Position numbers and translations under genes: made by a program. DNA of 64,000 nucleotides from Agrostemma githago (taxonomy: Eukaryota > Streptophyta > Magnoliopsida > Caryophyllales > Caryophyllaceae), in contig OY288243.1 in the NCBI GenBank assembly GCA_958450325.1, positions 24,334,844 to 24,398,843 of the forward strand, written 5' to 3'. This document shows positions 11,506-23,360 of the stretch, piece after piece (the first letter of the stretch is position 1; every line of letters begins with the position of its first letter). The notes below the pieces were generated by a model, which ran no database searches, had not been told where the DNA came from, and saw only the letters and a list, made by a program, of their open reading frames with translations.

Positions 11506-13992
11506 AGTCCAGTGATAAAGATCCGTCCCAAAGAGTAGTCCAGTGATTGTCAGAAACTATCTCGAACAAATTCAAGGGACAAAGATCCGTGACAAAGAGT
11601 AGTCCGAAGATAGTCAGAAACTATCTCGAAGAAAGTCCAGGGACAAAGATCCGTCGTCCCAAAGAGTAGTCCTGAGATAGTCAGAAACTATCTCGAAGAA
11701 AGTCAAGGGACAAAGATCCGTCCCAAAGAGTAGTCAGGAGATAGTCAGAAACTATCTCGAAGAAAGTCCAAGGACAAAGATCATAGTCAGAAACTACCTC
11801 GACGAAAGTCCACGGACAAAGATCCATCCCCAAGAGTGGTGCACAGAAACTATCTCGAAGAAAGTCCAGGGACAAAGATCCATCCCATGGAGTAGTCCAG
11901 AGATGGTCAGAAAATATCTCGAAGAAAGTCCAGGGACAAAGATCCGTCCCAAAGAGTAGCCTAGAGATAGTCATAAACTATCTCGAAGAAAGTCCTCAGA
12001 GAAAGATCCGTCCCAAAGAATAATCCAGAGATGCTTAAAAACTATCTCGAAGAAAGTCCAGAGACAAAGATCCATCCCAAAGAGTAGTCCTGAGATAGTC
12101 AGAAACTATCTCGGAGAAAGTCATGGGACAAAGATCTGTCCCAAAGAGTAGCCTGGATATAGTCAGAAACTATCTCGAAGAAAGTCTAAGGACAAAGATC
12201 GTAGTCAGAAACTATCTCGAAGAAAGTCCAGGGAGAAAGATCTGTCCCAAAGAGTAGTATAGAGATAGTCATAAACTATCTCGAAGAAAGTCCTCAGAGA
12301 AAGATCCGTCCCAAAGAATAATCCAGAGATGCTCAAAAACTATCTCGAAGAAAGTCCAGAGACAAAGATCCGTCCCAAAGAGTAGTCCTGAGATAGTCAG
12401 AAACTATCTCAGAGAAAGTCATGGGACAAAGATCCGTCCCAAAAAGTAGTCTGGAGATAGTCAGAAACTATCTCGAAGAAAGTCCAAGTACAAAGATCGT
12501 AGTCAGAAACTATCTCGAAGAAAGTCCAGGGACAAAGATCCGTCCCAAAGAGTAGTCCTGAGATGGTAAAAAACTACCTCGAAGAAAGTTCAGGGACAAA
12601 GATTTGTCCCAAAGAGTAGTCCTGAGATAATCAGAACCTATCTCGAAGAAAGTCCAAGGACAAATATCATAGACAGAAACTACCTCGAAGAAAGTCCACG
12701 GACAAAGATCCTACCCAAAGAGAAGTACAGAGATAGTCAGAAACTATCTCGAAGAAAGTCTAGGGACAAAGATCCATCCCATAGAGTAGTCCAGAGATAG
12801 TCAGAAACTATCTCGAAGAAAGTCCAGGGACAAAGTTCCGTCCCAAAGAGTAGTCCAGAGATAGTCATAAACTATCTCGAAGAAAGTTCTCGGAGAAAGA
12901 TCCGTCCCAAAGAGTAGTCCTGAGATAGTCAGATACTATCTCGATAGACGACCAGGGACAAAGATCCATCCCAAAGAGTTCTCCAGAGATACTTAGAAAC
13001 TATCTCGAATAAAGTCCACGGACAAAGATCCGTCCCAAAGAGTAGACCGGAGATTGTCAGAAACTATCTCGAAGAAAGTCCAGGGACAAAGATCCGTCCC
13101 AAAGAGTAGTCCGGAGATAGTCAAAAACTACCTCGAAGAAAGTTCAGGGACAAAGATTCGTCCCAAAGAGTAGTACTGAGATAGTCAGAAACTATCTCGG
13201 AGAAACTCATGGGACAATGATCCGTCCCAAAGAGTAGTCCGGAGATAGTCAGAAACTATCTCGGAGAAAGTCATGGGACAAAGATCTGTCCCAAAGAGTA
13301 GCCTGGAGATAGTCAGAAACTATCTCGAAGAAAGTCCAAGGACAAAGATCGTAGTCAGAAACTATCTCGAAGAAAGTCCAGGGAGAAAGATCTGTCCCAA
13401 AGAGTAGTATAGAGATAGTCATAAACTATCTCGAAGAAAGTCCTCAGAGAAAGATCCGTCCCAAAGAATAATCCAGAGATGCTCAAAAACTATCTCGAAG
13501 AAAGTCCAGAGACAAAGATCCGTCCCAAAGAGTAGTCCTGAGATAGTCAGAAACTATCTCAGAGAAAGTCATGGGACAAAGATCCGTCCCAAAAAGTAGT
13601 CTGGAGATAGTCAGAAACTATCTCGAAGAAAGTCCAAGTACAAAGATCGTAGTCAGAAACTATCTCGAAGAAAGTCCAGGGACAAAGATCCATCCCAAAG
13701 AGTAGTCCAGAGATAGTCAGAAACTATCTCAAAGAAAGTCAAGGGACAAAGATCCGTCCCATTGAGTAGTCCAGAGATAGTCAGAAACTATCTCGAAGAA
13801 AGTCCAGGAATAAAGATCCGCCCCATTGAGTAGTCCAGAGATAGTCAGAAACTATCTCGAAGAAAGTCCAGGGACAAAGATCCGTCCCAAGGAGTAGTCC
13901 AGAGATAGTCATAAACTATCTCGAAGAAAGTCCACGGAAAAAGATCCGCCCCAAAGAGTAGTTAAAACATAGTCGAAAACAATTTCGAAGAA
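11506..13992. repeat. HOR-A unit 7: 41-mer, 2487 bp
   Basis: M1-M28 are followed at about 13242 by an M29/M10 hybrid. The series then restarts at M11 and runs M11-M17, M18/M31 hybrid, M32-M35. The added tail explains the extra 362 bp over 2125. Private variants GGATATAGTCAG near 12152 and AGTAGTACTGAG near 13171 recur in unit 9 at the 4612-bp offset. Confidence 0.9.
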
Positions 13993-16117
13993 AGTCCAGT
14001 GATAAAGATCCATCCCAAAGAGTAGTCCAGTGATTGTCAGAAACTATCTCGAACAAATTCAAGGGACAAAGATCCGTGACAAAGAGTAGTCCGAAGATAG
14101 TCAGAAACTATCTCGAAGAAAGTCCAGGGACAAAGATCCGTCGTCCCAAAGAGTAGTCCTGAGATAGTCAGAAACTATCTCGAAGAAAGTCAAGGGACAA
14201 AGATCCGTCCCAAAGAGTAGTCAGGAGATAGTCAGAAACTATCTCGAAGAAAGTCCAAGGACAAAGATCATAGTCAGAAACTACCTCGACGAAAGTCCAC
14301 GGACAAAGATCCATCCCCAAGAGTGGTGCACAGAATCTATCTCGAAGAAAGTCCAGGGACAAAGATCCATCCCATGGAGTAGTCCAGAGATGGTCAGAAA
14401 ATATCTCGAAGAAAGTCCAGGGACAAAGATCCGTCCCAAAGAGTAGCCTAGAGATAGTCATAAACTATCTCGAAGAAAGTCCTCAGAGAAAGATCCGTCC
14501 CAAAGAATAATCCAGAGATGCTTAAAAACTATCTCGAAGAAAGTCCAGAGACAAAGATCCATCCCAAAGAGTAGTCCTGAGATAGTCAGAAACTATCTCG
14601 GAGAAAGTCATGGGACAAAGATCTATCCCAAAGAGTAGCCTGGAGAAAGTCAGAAACTATCTCGAAGAAAGTCCAAGGACAAAGATCGTAGTCAGAAACT
14701 ATCTCGAAGAAAGTCCAGGGAGAAAGATCTGTCCCAAAGAGTAGTATAGAGATAGTCATAAACTATCTCGAAGAAAGTCCTCAGAGAAAGATCCGTCCCA
14801 AAGAATAATCCAGAGATGCTCAAAAACTATCTCGAAGAAAGTCCAGAGACAAAGATCCGTCCCAAAGAGTAGTCCTGAGATAGTCAGAAACTATCTCAGA
14901 GAAAGTCATGGGACAAAGATCCATCCCAAAAAGTAGTCTGGAGATAGTCAGAAACTATCTCGAAGAAAGTCCAAGTACAAAGATCGTAGTCAGAAACTAT
15001 CTCGAAGAAAGTCCAGGGACAAAGATCCGTCCCAAAGAGTAGTCCTGAGATGGTAAAAAACTACCTCGAAGAAAGTTCAGGGACAAAGATTTGTCCCAAA
15101 GAGTAGTCCTGAGATAATCAGAACCTATCTCGAAGAAAGTCCAAGGACAAATATCATAGACAGAAACTACCTCGAAGAAAGTCCACGGACAAAGATCCTA
15201 CCCAAAGAGAAGTACAGAGATAGTCAGAAACTATCTCGAAGAAAGTCTAGGGACAAAGATCCATCCCATAGAGTAGTCCAGAGATAGTCAGAAACTATCT
15301 CGAAGAAAGTCTAGGGACAAAGTTCCGTCCCAAAGAGTAGTCCAGAGATAGTCATAAACTATCTCGAAGAAAGTTCTCGGAGAAAGATCCGTCCCAAAGA
15401 GTAGTCCTGAGATAGTCAGATACTATCTCGATAGACGACCAGGGACAAAGATCCGTCCCAAAGAGTTCTCCAGAGATACTTAGAAACTATCTCGAATAAA
15501 GTCCACGGACAAAGATCCGTCCCAAAGAGTAGACCGGAGATTGTCAGAAACTATCTCGAAGAAAGTCCAGGGACAAAGATCCGTCCCAAAGAGTAGTCCG
15601 GAGATAGTCAAAAACTACCTCGAAGAAAGTTCAGGGACAAAGATTCGTCCCAAAGAGTCGTCCTGAGATAGTCAGAAACTATCTCGGAGAAACTCATGGG
15701 ACAATGATCCGTCCCAAAGAGTAGTCCGGAGATAGTCAGAAACTATCTCGAAGAAAGTCCAAGGACAAAGATCGTAGTCAGAAACTATCTCGAAGAAAGT
15801 CCACGGACTAAGATCCATCCCAAAGAGTAGTCCAGAGATAGTCAGAAACTATCTCAAAGAAAGTCAAGGGACAAAGATCCGTCCCATTGAGTAGTCCAGA
15901 GATAGTCAGAAACTATCTCGAAGAAAGTCCAGGAATAAAGATCCGCCCCATTGAGTAGTCCAGAGATAGTCAGAAACTATCTCGAAGAAAGTCCAGGGAC
16001 AAAGATCCGTCCCAAGGAGTAGTCCAGAGATAGTCATAAACTATCTCGAAGAAAGTCCACGGAAAAAGATCCGCCCCAAAGAGTAGTCAAAACATAGTCG
16101 AAAACAATTTCGAAGAA
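13993..16117. repeat. HOR-A unit 8: complete 35-mer, 2125 bp (copy of unit 6)
   Basis: The series is the canonical M1-M35. It shares all private variants noted for unit 6 at a 4612-bp offset (CAGAATCTATC near 14331, GATCTATCCC near 14620, GAGTCGTCC near 15656). I saw no difference from unit 6 at the landmarks compared, so it is a recent copy. Confidence 0.92.
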
Positions 16118-18242
16118 AGTCCAGTGATAAAGATCCGTCCCAAAGAGTAGTCCAGTGATTGTCAGAAACTATCTCGAACAAATTCAAGGGACAAAGATCC
16201 GTGACAAAGAGTAGTCCGAAGATAGTCAGAAACTATCTCGAAGAAAGTCCAGGGACAAAGATCCGTCGTCCCAAAGAGTAGTCCTGAGATAGTCAGAAAC
16301 TATCTCGAAGAAAGTCAAGGGACAAAGATCCGTCCCAAAGAGTAGTCAGGAGATAGTCAGAAACTATCTCGAAGAAAGTCCAAGGACAAAGATCATAGTC
16401 AGAAACTACCTCGACGAAAGTCCACGGACAAAGATCCATCCCCAAGAGTGGTGCACAGAAACTATCTCGAAGAAAGTCCAGGGACAAAGATCCATCCCAT
16501 GGAGTAGTCCAGAGATGGTCAGAAAATATCTCGAAGAAAGTCCAGGGACAAAGATCCGTCCCAAAGAGTAGCCTAGAGATAGTCATAAACTATCTCGAAG
16601 AAAGTCCTCAGAGAAAGATCCGTCCCAAAGAATAATCCAGAGATGCTTAAAAACTATCTCGAAGAAAGTCCAGAGACAAAGATCCATCCCAAAGAGTAGT
16701 CCTGAGATAGTCAGAAACTATCTCGGAGAAAGTCATGGGACAAAGATCTGTCCCAAAGAGTAGCCTGGATATAGTCAGAAACTATCTCGAAGAAAGTCTA
16801 AGGACAAAGATCGTAGTCAGAAACTATCTCGAAGAAAGTCCAGGGAGAAAGATCTGTCCCAAAGAGTAGTATAGAGATAGTCATAAACTATCTCGAAGAA
16901 AGTCCTCAGAGAAAGATCCGTCCCAAAGAATAATCCAGAGATGCTCAAAAACTATCTCGAAGAAAGTCCAGAGACAAAGATCCGTCCCAAAGAGTAGTCC
17001 TGAGATAGTCAGAAACTATCTCAGAGAAAGTCATGGGACAAAGATCCGTCCCAAAAAGTAGTCTGGAGATAGTCAGAAACTATCTCGAAGAAAGTCCAAG
17101 TACAAAGATCGTAGTCAGAAACTATCTCGAAGAAAGTCCAGGGACAAAGATCCGTCCCAAAGAGTAGTCCTGAGATGGTAAAAAACTACCTCGAAGAAAG
17201 TTCAGGGACAAAGATTTGTCCCAAAGAGTAGTCCTGAGATAATCAGAACCTATCTCGAAGAAAGTCCAAGGACAAATATCATAGACAGAAACTACCTCGA
17301 AGAAAGTCCACGGACAAAGATCCTACCCAAAGAGAAGTACAGAGATAGTCAGAAACTATCTCGAAGAAAGTCTAGGGACAAAGATCCATCCCATAGAGTA
17401 GTCCAGAGATAGTCAGAAACTATCTCGAAGAAAGTCCAGGGACAAAGTTCCGTCCCAAAGAGTAGTCCAGAGATAGTCATAAACTATCTCGAAGAAAGTT
17501 CTCGGAGAAAGATCCGTCCCAAAGAGTAGTCCTGAGATAGTCAGATACTATCTCGATAGACGACCAGGGACAAAGATCCATCCCAAAGAGTTCTCCAGAG
17601 ATACTTAGAAACTATCTCGAATAAAGTCCACGGACAAAGATCCGTCCCAAAGAGTAGACCGGAGATTGTCAGAAACTATCTCGAAGAAAGTCCAGGGACA
17701 AAGATCCGTCCCAAAGAGTAGTCCGGAGATAGTCAAAAACTACCTCGAAGAAAGTTCAGGGACAAAGATTCGTCCCAAAGAGTAGTACTGAGATAGTCAG
17801 AAACTATCTCGGAGAAACTCATGGGACAATGATCCGTCCCAAAGAGTAGTCCGGAGATAGTCAGAAACTATCTCGAAGAAAGTCCAAGGACAAAGATCGT
17901 AGTCAGAAACTATCTCGAAGAAAGTCCACGGACTAAGATCCATCCCAAAGAGTAGTCCAGAGATAGTCAGAAACTATCTCAAAGAAAGTCAAGGGACAAA
18001 GATCCGTCCCATTGAGTAGTCCAGAGATAGTCAGAAACTATCTCGAAGAAAGTCCAGGAATAAAGATCCGCCCCATTGAGTAGTCCAGAGATAGTCAGAA
18101 ACTATCTCGAAGAAAGTCCAGGGACAAAGATCCGTCCCAAGGAGTAGTCCAGAGATAGTCATAAACTATCTCGAAGGAAGTCCACGGAAAAAGATCCGCC
18201 CCAAAGAGTAGTCAAAACATAGTCGAAAACAATTTCGAAGAA
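16118..18242. repeat. HOR-A unit 9: complete 35-mer, 2125 bp (copy of unit 7 up to 17853)
   Basis: The series is the canonical M1-M35. Up to about 17853 it follows unit 7 at a 4612-bp offset, including GGATATAGTCAG near 16764 and AGTAGTACTGAG near 17783. After that it continues into the normal M30-M35, where unit 7 switches to M11. M34 ends GAAGGAAG near 18174, a private change. Confidence 0.9.
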
Positions 18243-19515
18243 AGTCCAGTGATAAAGATCCGTCCCAAAGAGTAGTCCAGTGATTGTCAGAAACTATCTC
18301 GAAAAAATTCAAGGGACAAAGATCCGTGACAAAGAGTAGTCCGAAGATAGTCAGAAACTATCTCGAAGAAAGTCCAGGGACAAAGATCCGTCGTCCCAAA
18401 GAGTAGTCCTGAGATAGTCAGAAACTATCTCGAAGAAAGTCAAGGGACAAAGATCCGTCCCATAGAGTAGTCAGGAGATAGTCAGAAACTATCTCGAAGA
18501 AAGTCCAAGGACAAAGATCATAGTCAGAAACTACCTCGACGAAAGTCCACGGACAAAGATCCATCCCCAAGAGTGGTGCACAGAAACTATCTCGAAGAAA
18601 GTCTAGGGACAAAGATCCATCCCATGGAGTAGTCCAGAGATGGTCACAAAATATCTCGAAGAAAGTCCAGGGACAAAGATCCGTCCCAAAGAGTAGCCTA
18701 GAGATAGTCATAAACTATCTCGAAGAAAGTCCTCAGAGAAAGATCCGTCCCAAAGAATAATCCAGAGATGCTTAAAAACTATCTCGAAGAAAGTCCAGAG
18801 ACAAAGATCCATCCCAAAGAGTAGTCCTGAGATAGTCAGAAACTATCTCGGAGAAAGTCATGGGACAAAGATCTGTCCCAAAGAGTAGCCTGGAGATAGT
18901 CAGAAACTATCTCGAAGAAAGTCCAAGGACAAAGATCGTAGTCAGAAACTATCTCGAAGAAAGTCCAGGGAGAAAGATCTGTCCCAAAGAGTAGTATAGA
19001 GATAGTCATAAACTATCTCGAAGAAAGTCCTCAGAGAAAGATCCGTCCCAAAGAATAATCCAGAGATGCTCAAAAACTATCTCGAAGAAAGTCCAGACAC
19101 AAAGATCCGTCCCAAAGAGTAGTCCTGAGATAGTCAGAAACTATCTCAGAGAAAGTCATGGGACAAAGATCCGTCCCAAAAAGTAGTCTGGAGATAGTCA
19201 GAAACTATCTCGAAGAAAGTCCAAGTACAAAGATCGTAGTCAGAAACTATCTCGAAGAAAGTCCAGGGACAAAGATCCATCCCAAAGAGTAGTCCAGAGA
19301 TAGTCAGAAACTATCTCAAAGAAAGTCCAGGGACAAAGATCCGTCCCATTGAGTAGTCCAGAGATAGTCAGAAACTATCTCGAAGAAAGTCCAAGGACAA
19401 AGATCCGTCCCAAGGAGTAGTCCAGAGATAGTCATAAACTATCTCGAAGAAAGTCCACGGAAAAAGATCCGCCCCAAAGAGTAGTCAAAACATAGTCGAA
19501 AACAATTTCGAAGAA
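18243..19515. repeat. HOR-A unit 10: 21-mer, 1273 bp
   Basis: The order is M1-M17, M18/M31 hybrid, M32, M34, M35. M33 is missing, and M32 starts AGTCCAGGG instead of AGTCAAGGG. M7 carries GGTCACAAAATATC near 18642, a change shared only with units 11 and 12. Units 10-12 therefore form one lineage. Confidence 0.87.
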
Positions 19516-20554
19516 AGTCCAGTGATAAAGATCCGTCCCAAAGAGTAGTCCAGTGATTGTCAGAAACTATCTCGAACAAATTCAGGGGACAAAGATCCGT
19601 GACAAAGAGTAGTCCGAAGATAGTCAGAAACTATCTCGAAGAAAGTCCAGGGACAAAGATCCGTCGTCCCAAAGAGTAGTCCTGAGATAGTCAGAAACTA
19701 TCTCGAAGAAAGTCAAGGGACAAAGATCCGTCCCAAAGAGTAGTCAGGAGATAGTCAGAAACTATCTCGAAGAAAGTCCAAGGACAAAGATCATAGTCAG
19801 AAACTACCTCGACGAAAGTCCACGGACAAAGATCCATCCCCAAGAGTGGTGCACAGAAACTATCTCGAAGAAAGTCCAGGGACAAAGATCCATCCCATGG
19901 AGTAGTCCAGAGATGGTCACAAAATATCTCGAAGAAAGTCCAGGGACAAAGATCCGTCCCAAAGAGTAGCCTAGAGATAGTCATAAACTATCTCGAAGAA
20001 AGTCCTCAGAGAAAGATCCGTCCCAAAGAATAATCCAGAGATGCTCAAAAACTATCTCGAAGAAAGTCCAGACACAAAGATCCGTCCCAAAGAGTAGTCC
20101 TGAGATAGTCAGAAACTATCTCAGAGAAAGTCATGGGACAAAGATCCGTCCCAAAAAGTAGTCTGGAGATAGTCAGAAACTATCTCGAAGAAAGTCCAAG
20201 TACAAAGATCGTAGTCAGAAACTATCTCGAAGAAAGTCCAGGGACAAAGATCCATCCCAAAGAGTAGTCCAGAGATAGTCAGAAACTATCTCAAAGAAAG
20301 TCAAGGGACAAAGATCCGTCCCATTGAGTAGTCCAGAGATAGTCAGAAACTATCTCGAAGAAAGTCCAGGAATAAAGATCCGCCCCATTGAGTAGTCCAG
20401 AGATAGTCAGAAACTATCTCGAAGAAAGTCCAAGGACAAAGATCCGTCCCAAGGAGTAGTCCAGAGATAGTCATAAACTATCTCGAAGAAAGTCCACGGA
20501 AAAAGATCCGCCCCAAAGAGTAGTCAAAACATAGTCGAAAACAATTTCGAAGAA
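19516..20554. repeat. HOR-A unit 11: 17-mer, 1039 bp
   Basis: The order is M1-M8, M14-M17, M18/M31 hybrid, M32-M35. M2 starts ATTCAGGGGAC (19580), a change shared only with unit 12 (20619). M15 has CCAGACACAAAG, shared with unit 10. Counting gives thirteen 64-mers, two 42-mers, one 67-mer and one 56-mer, total 1039. Confidence 0.87.
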
Positions 20555-21529
20555 AGTCCAGTGATAAAGATCCGTCCCAAAGAGTAGTCCAGTGATTGTC
20601 AGAAACTATCTCGAACAAATTCAGGGGACAAAGATCCGTGACAAAGAGTAGTCCGAAGATAGTCAGAAACTATCTCGAAGAAAGTCCAGGGACAAAGATC
20701 CGTCGTCCCAAAGAGTAGTCCTGAGATAGTCAGAAACTATCTCGAAGAAAGTCAAGGGACAAAGATCCGTCCCAAAGAGTAGTCAGGAGATAGTCAGAAA
20801 CTATCTCGAAGAAAGTCCAAGGACAAAGATCATAGTCAGAAACTACCTCGACGAAAGTCCACGGACAAAGATCCATCCCCAAGAGTGGTGCACAGAAACT
20901 ATCTCGAAGAAAGTCCAGGGACAAAGATCCATCCCATGGAGTAGTCCAGAGATGGTCACAAAATATCTCGAAGAAAGTCCAGGGACAAAGATCCGTCCCA
21001 AAGAGTAGCCTAGAGATAGTCATAAACTATCTCGAAGAAAGTCCTCAGAGAAAGATCCGTCCCAAAGAATAATCCAGAGATGCTTAAAAACTATCTCGAA
21101 GAAAGTCCAGAGACAAAGATCCATCCCAAAGAGTAGTCCTGAGATAGTCAGAAACTATCTCGGAGAAAGTCATGGGACAAAGATCTGTCCCAAAGAGTAG
21201 CCTGGAGATAGTCAGAAACTATCTCGAAGAAAGTCCAAGGACAAAGATCGTAGTCAGAAACTATCTCGAAGAAAGTCCAGGGAGAAAGATCTGTCCCAAA
21301 GAGTAGTATAGAGATAGTCATAAACTATCTCGAAGAAAGTCCTCAGAGAAAGATCCGTCCCAAAGAATAATCCAGAGATGCTCAAAAACTATCTCGAAGA
21401 AAGTCCAGAGACAAAGATCCGTCCCAAAGAGTAGTCCTGAGATAGTCAGAAACTATCTCGGAGAAAGTCATGGGACAAAGATCCGTCCCAAAGAGTAGCC
21501 TGGAGATAGTCGAAAACTATCTCGAAGAA
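20555..21529. repeat. HOR-A unit 12: truncated 16-mer, 975 bp, at the A/B boundary
   Basis: M1-M15 are followed by a last monomer (21466-21529). That monomer starts as M16 (AGTCATGGGAC), has GTAGCCTGG like M11, and ends GATAGTCGAAAACTATC. The next monomer, from 21530, belongs to a different series, and units of M1-M35 type are not seen again. This is the boundary between the two HOR families. Confidence 0.85.
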
Positions 21530-23360
21530 AGTCCAGGGACCAAGATCCGTCCCAAAGAGTAGTCCAGTGATTGTTAAAAACTATCTCGAAGAAATTCAAG
21601 GGACAAAGATCCGTCACAAAGAGTAGTCCGAAGATAGTCATAAACCATCATGAAGAACGTCCAGGGACAAAGATCCGTCCCAAAGAATAGTCCAGAGATA
21701 GTCATAAACTGTATCGAAGAAAGTCAAAGGACAAAGATCCGTCCCAAAGAGTAGTCTGGATATAGTAAGAACCTATCTCGATGAAAGTCCAAGGAGAAAG
21801 ATCATAGTCATAAATTATCTCAAACAAAGTCCAGGGACAAAGATCTATACCAAAGAGTAGTCAGAGATACTCAGAAACTATATCGAAGAAAGTCCAGGGA
21901 CAAAGATCCGTCCCAAAGAGTAGTACAGAGATAGTCAGATACTATCTCGAAGAAAGACCAGGGAAAAAGATCCGCCCCAAAGAGTTGTCCAGAGATAGTT
22001 AGAAACTATCTCGAATAAAGTCCACGGACAAAGATCCGTCCCAAAGAGTAGTCCGGACATTGTCAGAAACTATCTCGAAGAAAGTCAAGGGACAAAGATC
22101 CGTCCCAAAAAGTAGTCCAGAGATAGTAAAAAATGTATCGCGACGAAAGTCTTGGGACAAAGATTCGTCCCAAAGAGTAGTCCAGAGATAGTCAGATACT
22201 ATCTCGAAGGAAGACCAGGGACAAAGATCCGTCCCAAAGAGTTGTCCAGAGATAGTTAGAAACTATCTCGAATAAAGTCCACGGACAAAGATCCGTCCCA
22301 AAGAGTAGTCCGGAGATTGTCAAAAACTATCTCGAAGAAAGTCCAGGGACAAAGATCCGTCCCAAAGAGTAGTCCGGAGATAGTCAAAAACTACTTTGAA
22401 GAAAGTTCAGGGACAAAGATTCGTCCCAAAGAGTAGTCCTGAGATAGTCAAACCTTATCTCGAAGAAAGTCCATGGACAAAGATCATAGAGAGAAACTAC
22501 CTCCAAGAAAGTCCACGGACAAAGATCCCACCCAAAGAGAAGTACAGAGATAGTCAGAAACTATCTCGAAGAAAGTCCAGGGACAATGATCCGTCCCATA
22601 GAGTAGTCCAGAGATAGTCAGAAACTATCTCGAAGAAAGTCCAGGGACAAAGATCCGTCCCAAAGAGTAGTCCAGAGATAGTAATAAACTATCTCGAAGA
22701 AAGTCCTCGGAGAAAGATCCGTCCCAAAGAGTAGTCTAGAGATAGTCATAAACTATCTGGAAGAAAGTCCTCGGAGATAGATCCGTCCCAAAGAGTAGTC
22801 CGGAGATAGTCAGAAACTATCTCGAAGAAAGTCCAAGGACAAAGATCATAGTCAGAAACTACCTCGAAGAAAGTCCACAGACAAAGATCCATCCCAAAGA
22901 GTGGTCCAGAGATAGTCAGAAACTATCTCGAAGAAAGTCCAGGGACAAAAATCATCCCATAGAGTAGTTCAGAGATGGTCAGAAACTATCTCAAAGAAAG
23001 TCCAGGGAGAAATATCTGTCCCAAAGAGTAGTCTAGAGATAGTCATAAACTATCTCGAAGAAAGTCCTCAGAGAAAGATCCGTCCCAAAGAATAATCCAG
23101 AGATGCTCAAAAACTATCTCAAAGAAAGTCCATAGACAAAGATCCGTCCCAAAGAGTAGTCCTGAGATAGTCAGAAACTATCTCTGAGAAAGTCGTGGGA
23201 CAAAGATCCGTCCCAAAGAGTAGTCTGGAGATAGTCAGAAACTATCTCGAAGAAAGTCCAAGTACAAAGATCGTAGTCAGAAACAATCTCGTAGAAAGTC
23301 CAGGGACAAAGATCCGTCCAAAAGAGTAGTCCTGAGATAGTCAAAAACTATCTCGAAGAA
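21530..23360. repeat. HOR-B block 1, 1831 bp
   Basis: The first about 1.1 kb is the same module as block 3 (offset 3303, then 3302 after a one-base insertion here). The insertion is a T at 22134 in GTAAAAAATGTATCG; blocks 2 and 3 read GTAAAAAAGTATCG. The remainder carries AGTCCTCGGAGA and AATAATCCAGAG monomers and 42-bp monomers with GATCATAG and GATCGTAG. Confidence 0.78.

Larger units (their letters stand above)
8630..17853. repeat. 4612-bp tandem duplication (two copies)
   Basis: Copy 1 is about 8630-13241 and copy 2 about 13242-17853. The offset is exactly 4612 at every landmark checked: 8641/13253, 9061/13673, 9381/13993, 9721/14333, 11506/16118 and the private variants of units 6 and 7. 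The edges abut. The left edge is where GTCCTGAGATAG (copy 1) differs from GTCCGGAGATAG (copy 2). The right edge is where copy 2 continues into GAAGAAAGTCC instead of GGAGAAAGTC. The edges carry no sequence outside the satellite. Confidence 0.9.
1..21529. repeat. Region A: higher-order repeat array, canonical 35-monomer unit
   Basis: This region is built from copies of one ordered monomer series, numbered here M1 to M35. M1 is the AGTCCAGTGATAAAG monomer. M3 carries a 3-bp CGT insertion (67 bp). M5, M12, M17, M20 and M30 are 42-bp monomers. M6 is 56 bp in most copies. M35 contains AAAACATAGTCGAAAACAA. M1 starts at 2, 857, 3803, 4672, 8044, 9381, 11506, 13993, 16118, 18243, 19516 and 20555. Intervals that are not 2125 bp are explained by whole-monomer losses or gains at in-register joins. 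Position 1 falls one base before M1. Confidence 0.93.

Noticed and set aside
12152..12163. TATA-like GGATATAGT motifs as promoters
   Set aside because: They are one-base variants of GAGATAGT in the hairpin arm, scattered and not followed by any gene.
12794..12820. CENP-B box on the minus strand
   Set aside because: The minus strand of the monomer contains TTCG, four bases and an A, matching the first half of the box, but the CGGG half reads TTCT. No variant monomer that I noticed restores it.
8630..17853. Assembly artefact as the cause of the near-identical duplications
   Set aside because: Cannot be excluded from sequence alone, but units 6-9 differ by private variants shared only at the 4612 offset, and the same type of event occurs at many scales. 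I treat the duplications as real pending read-depth checks.
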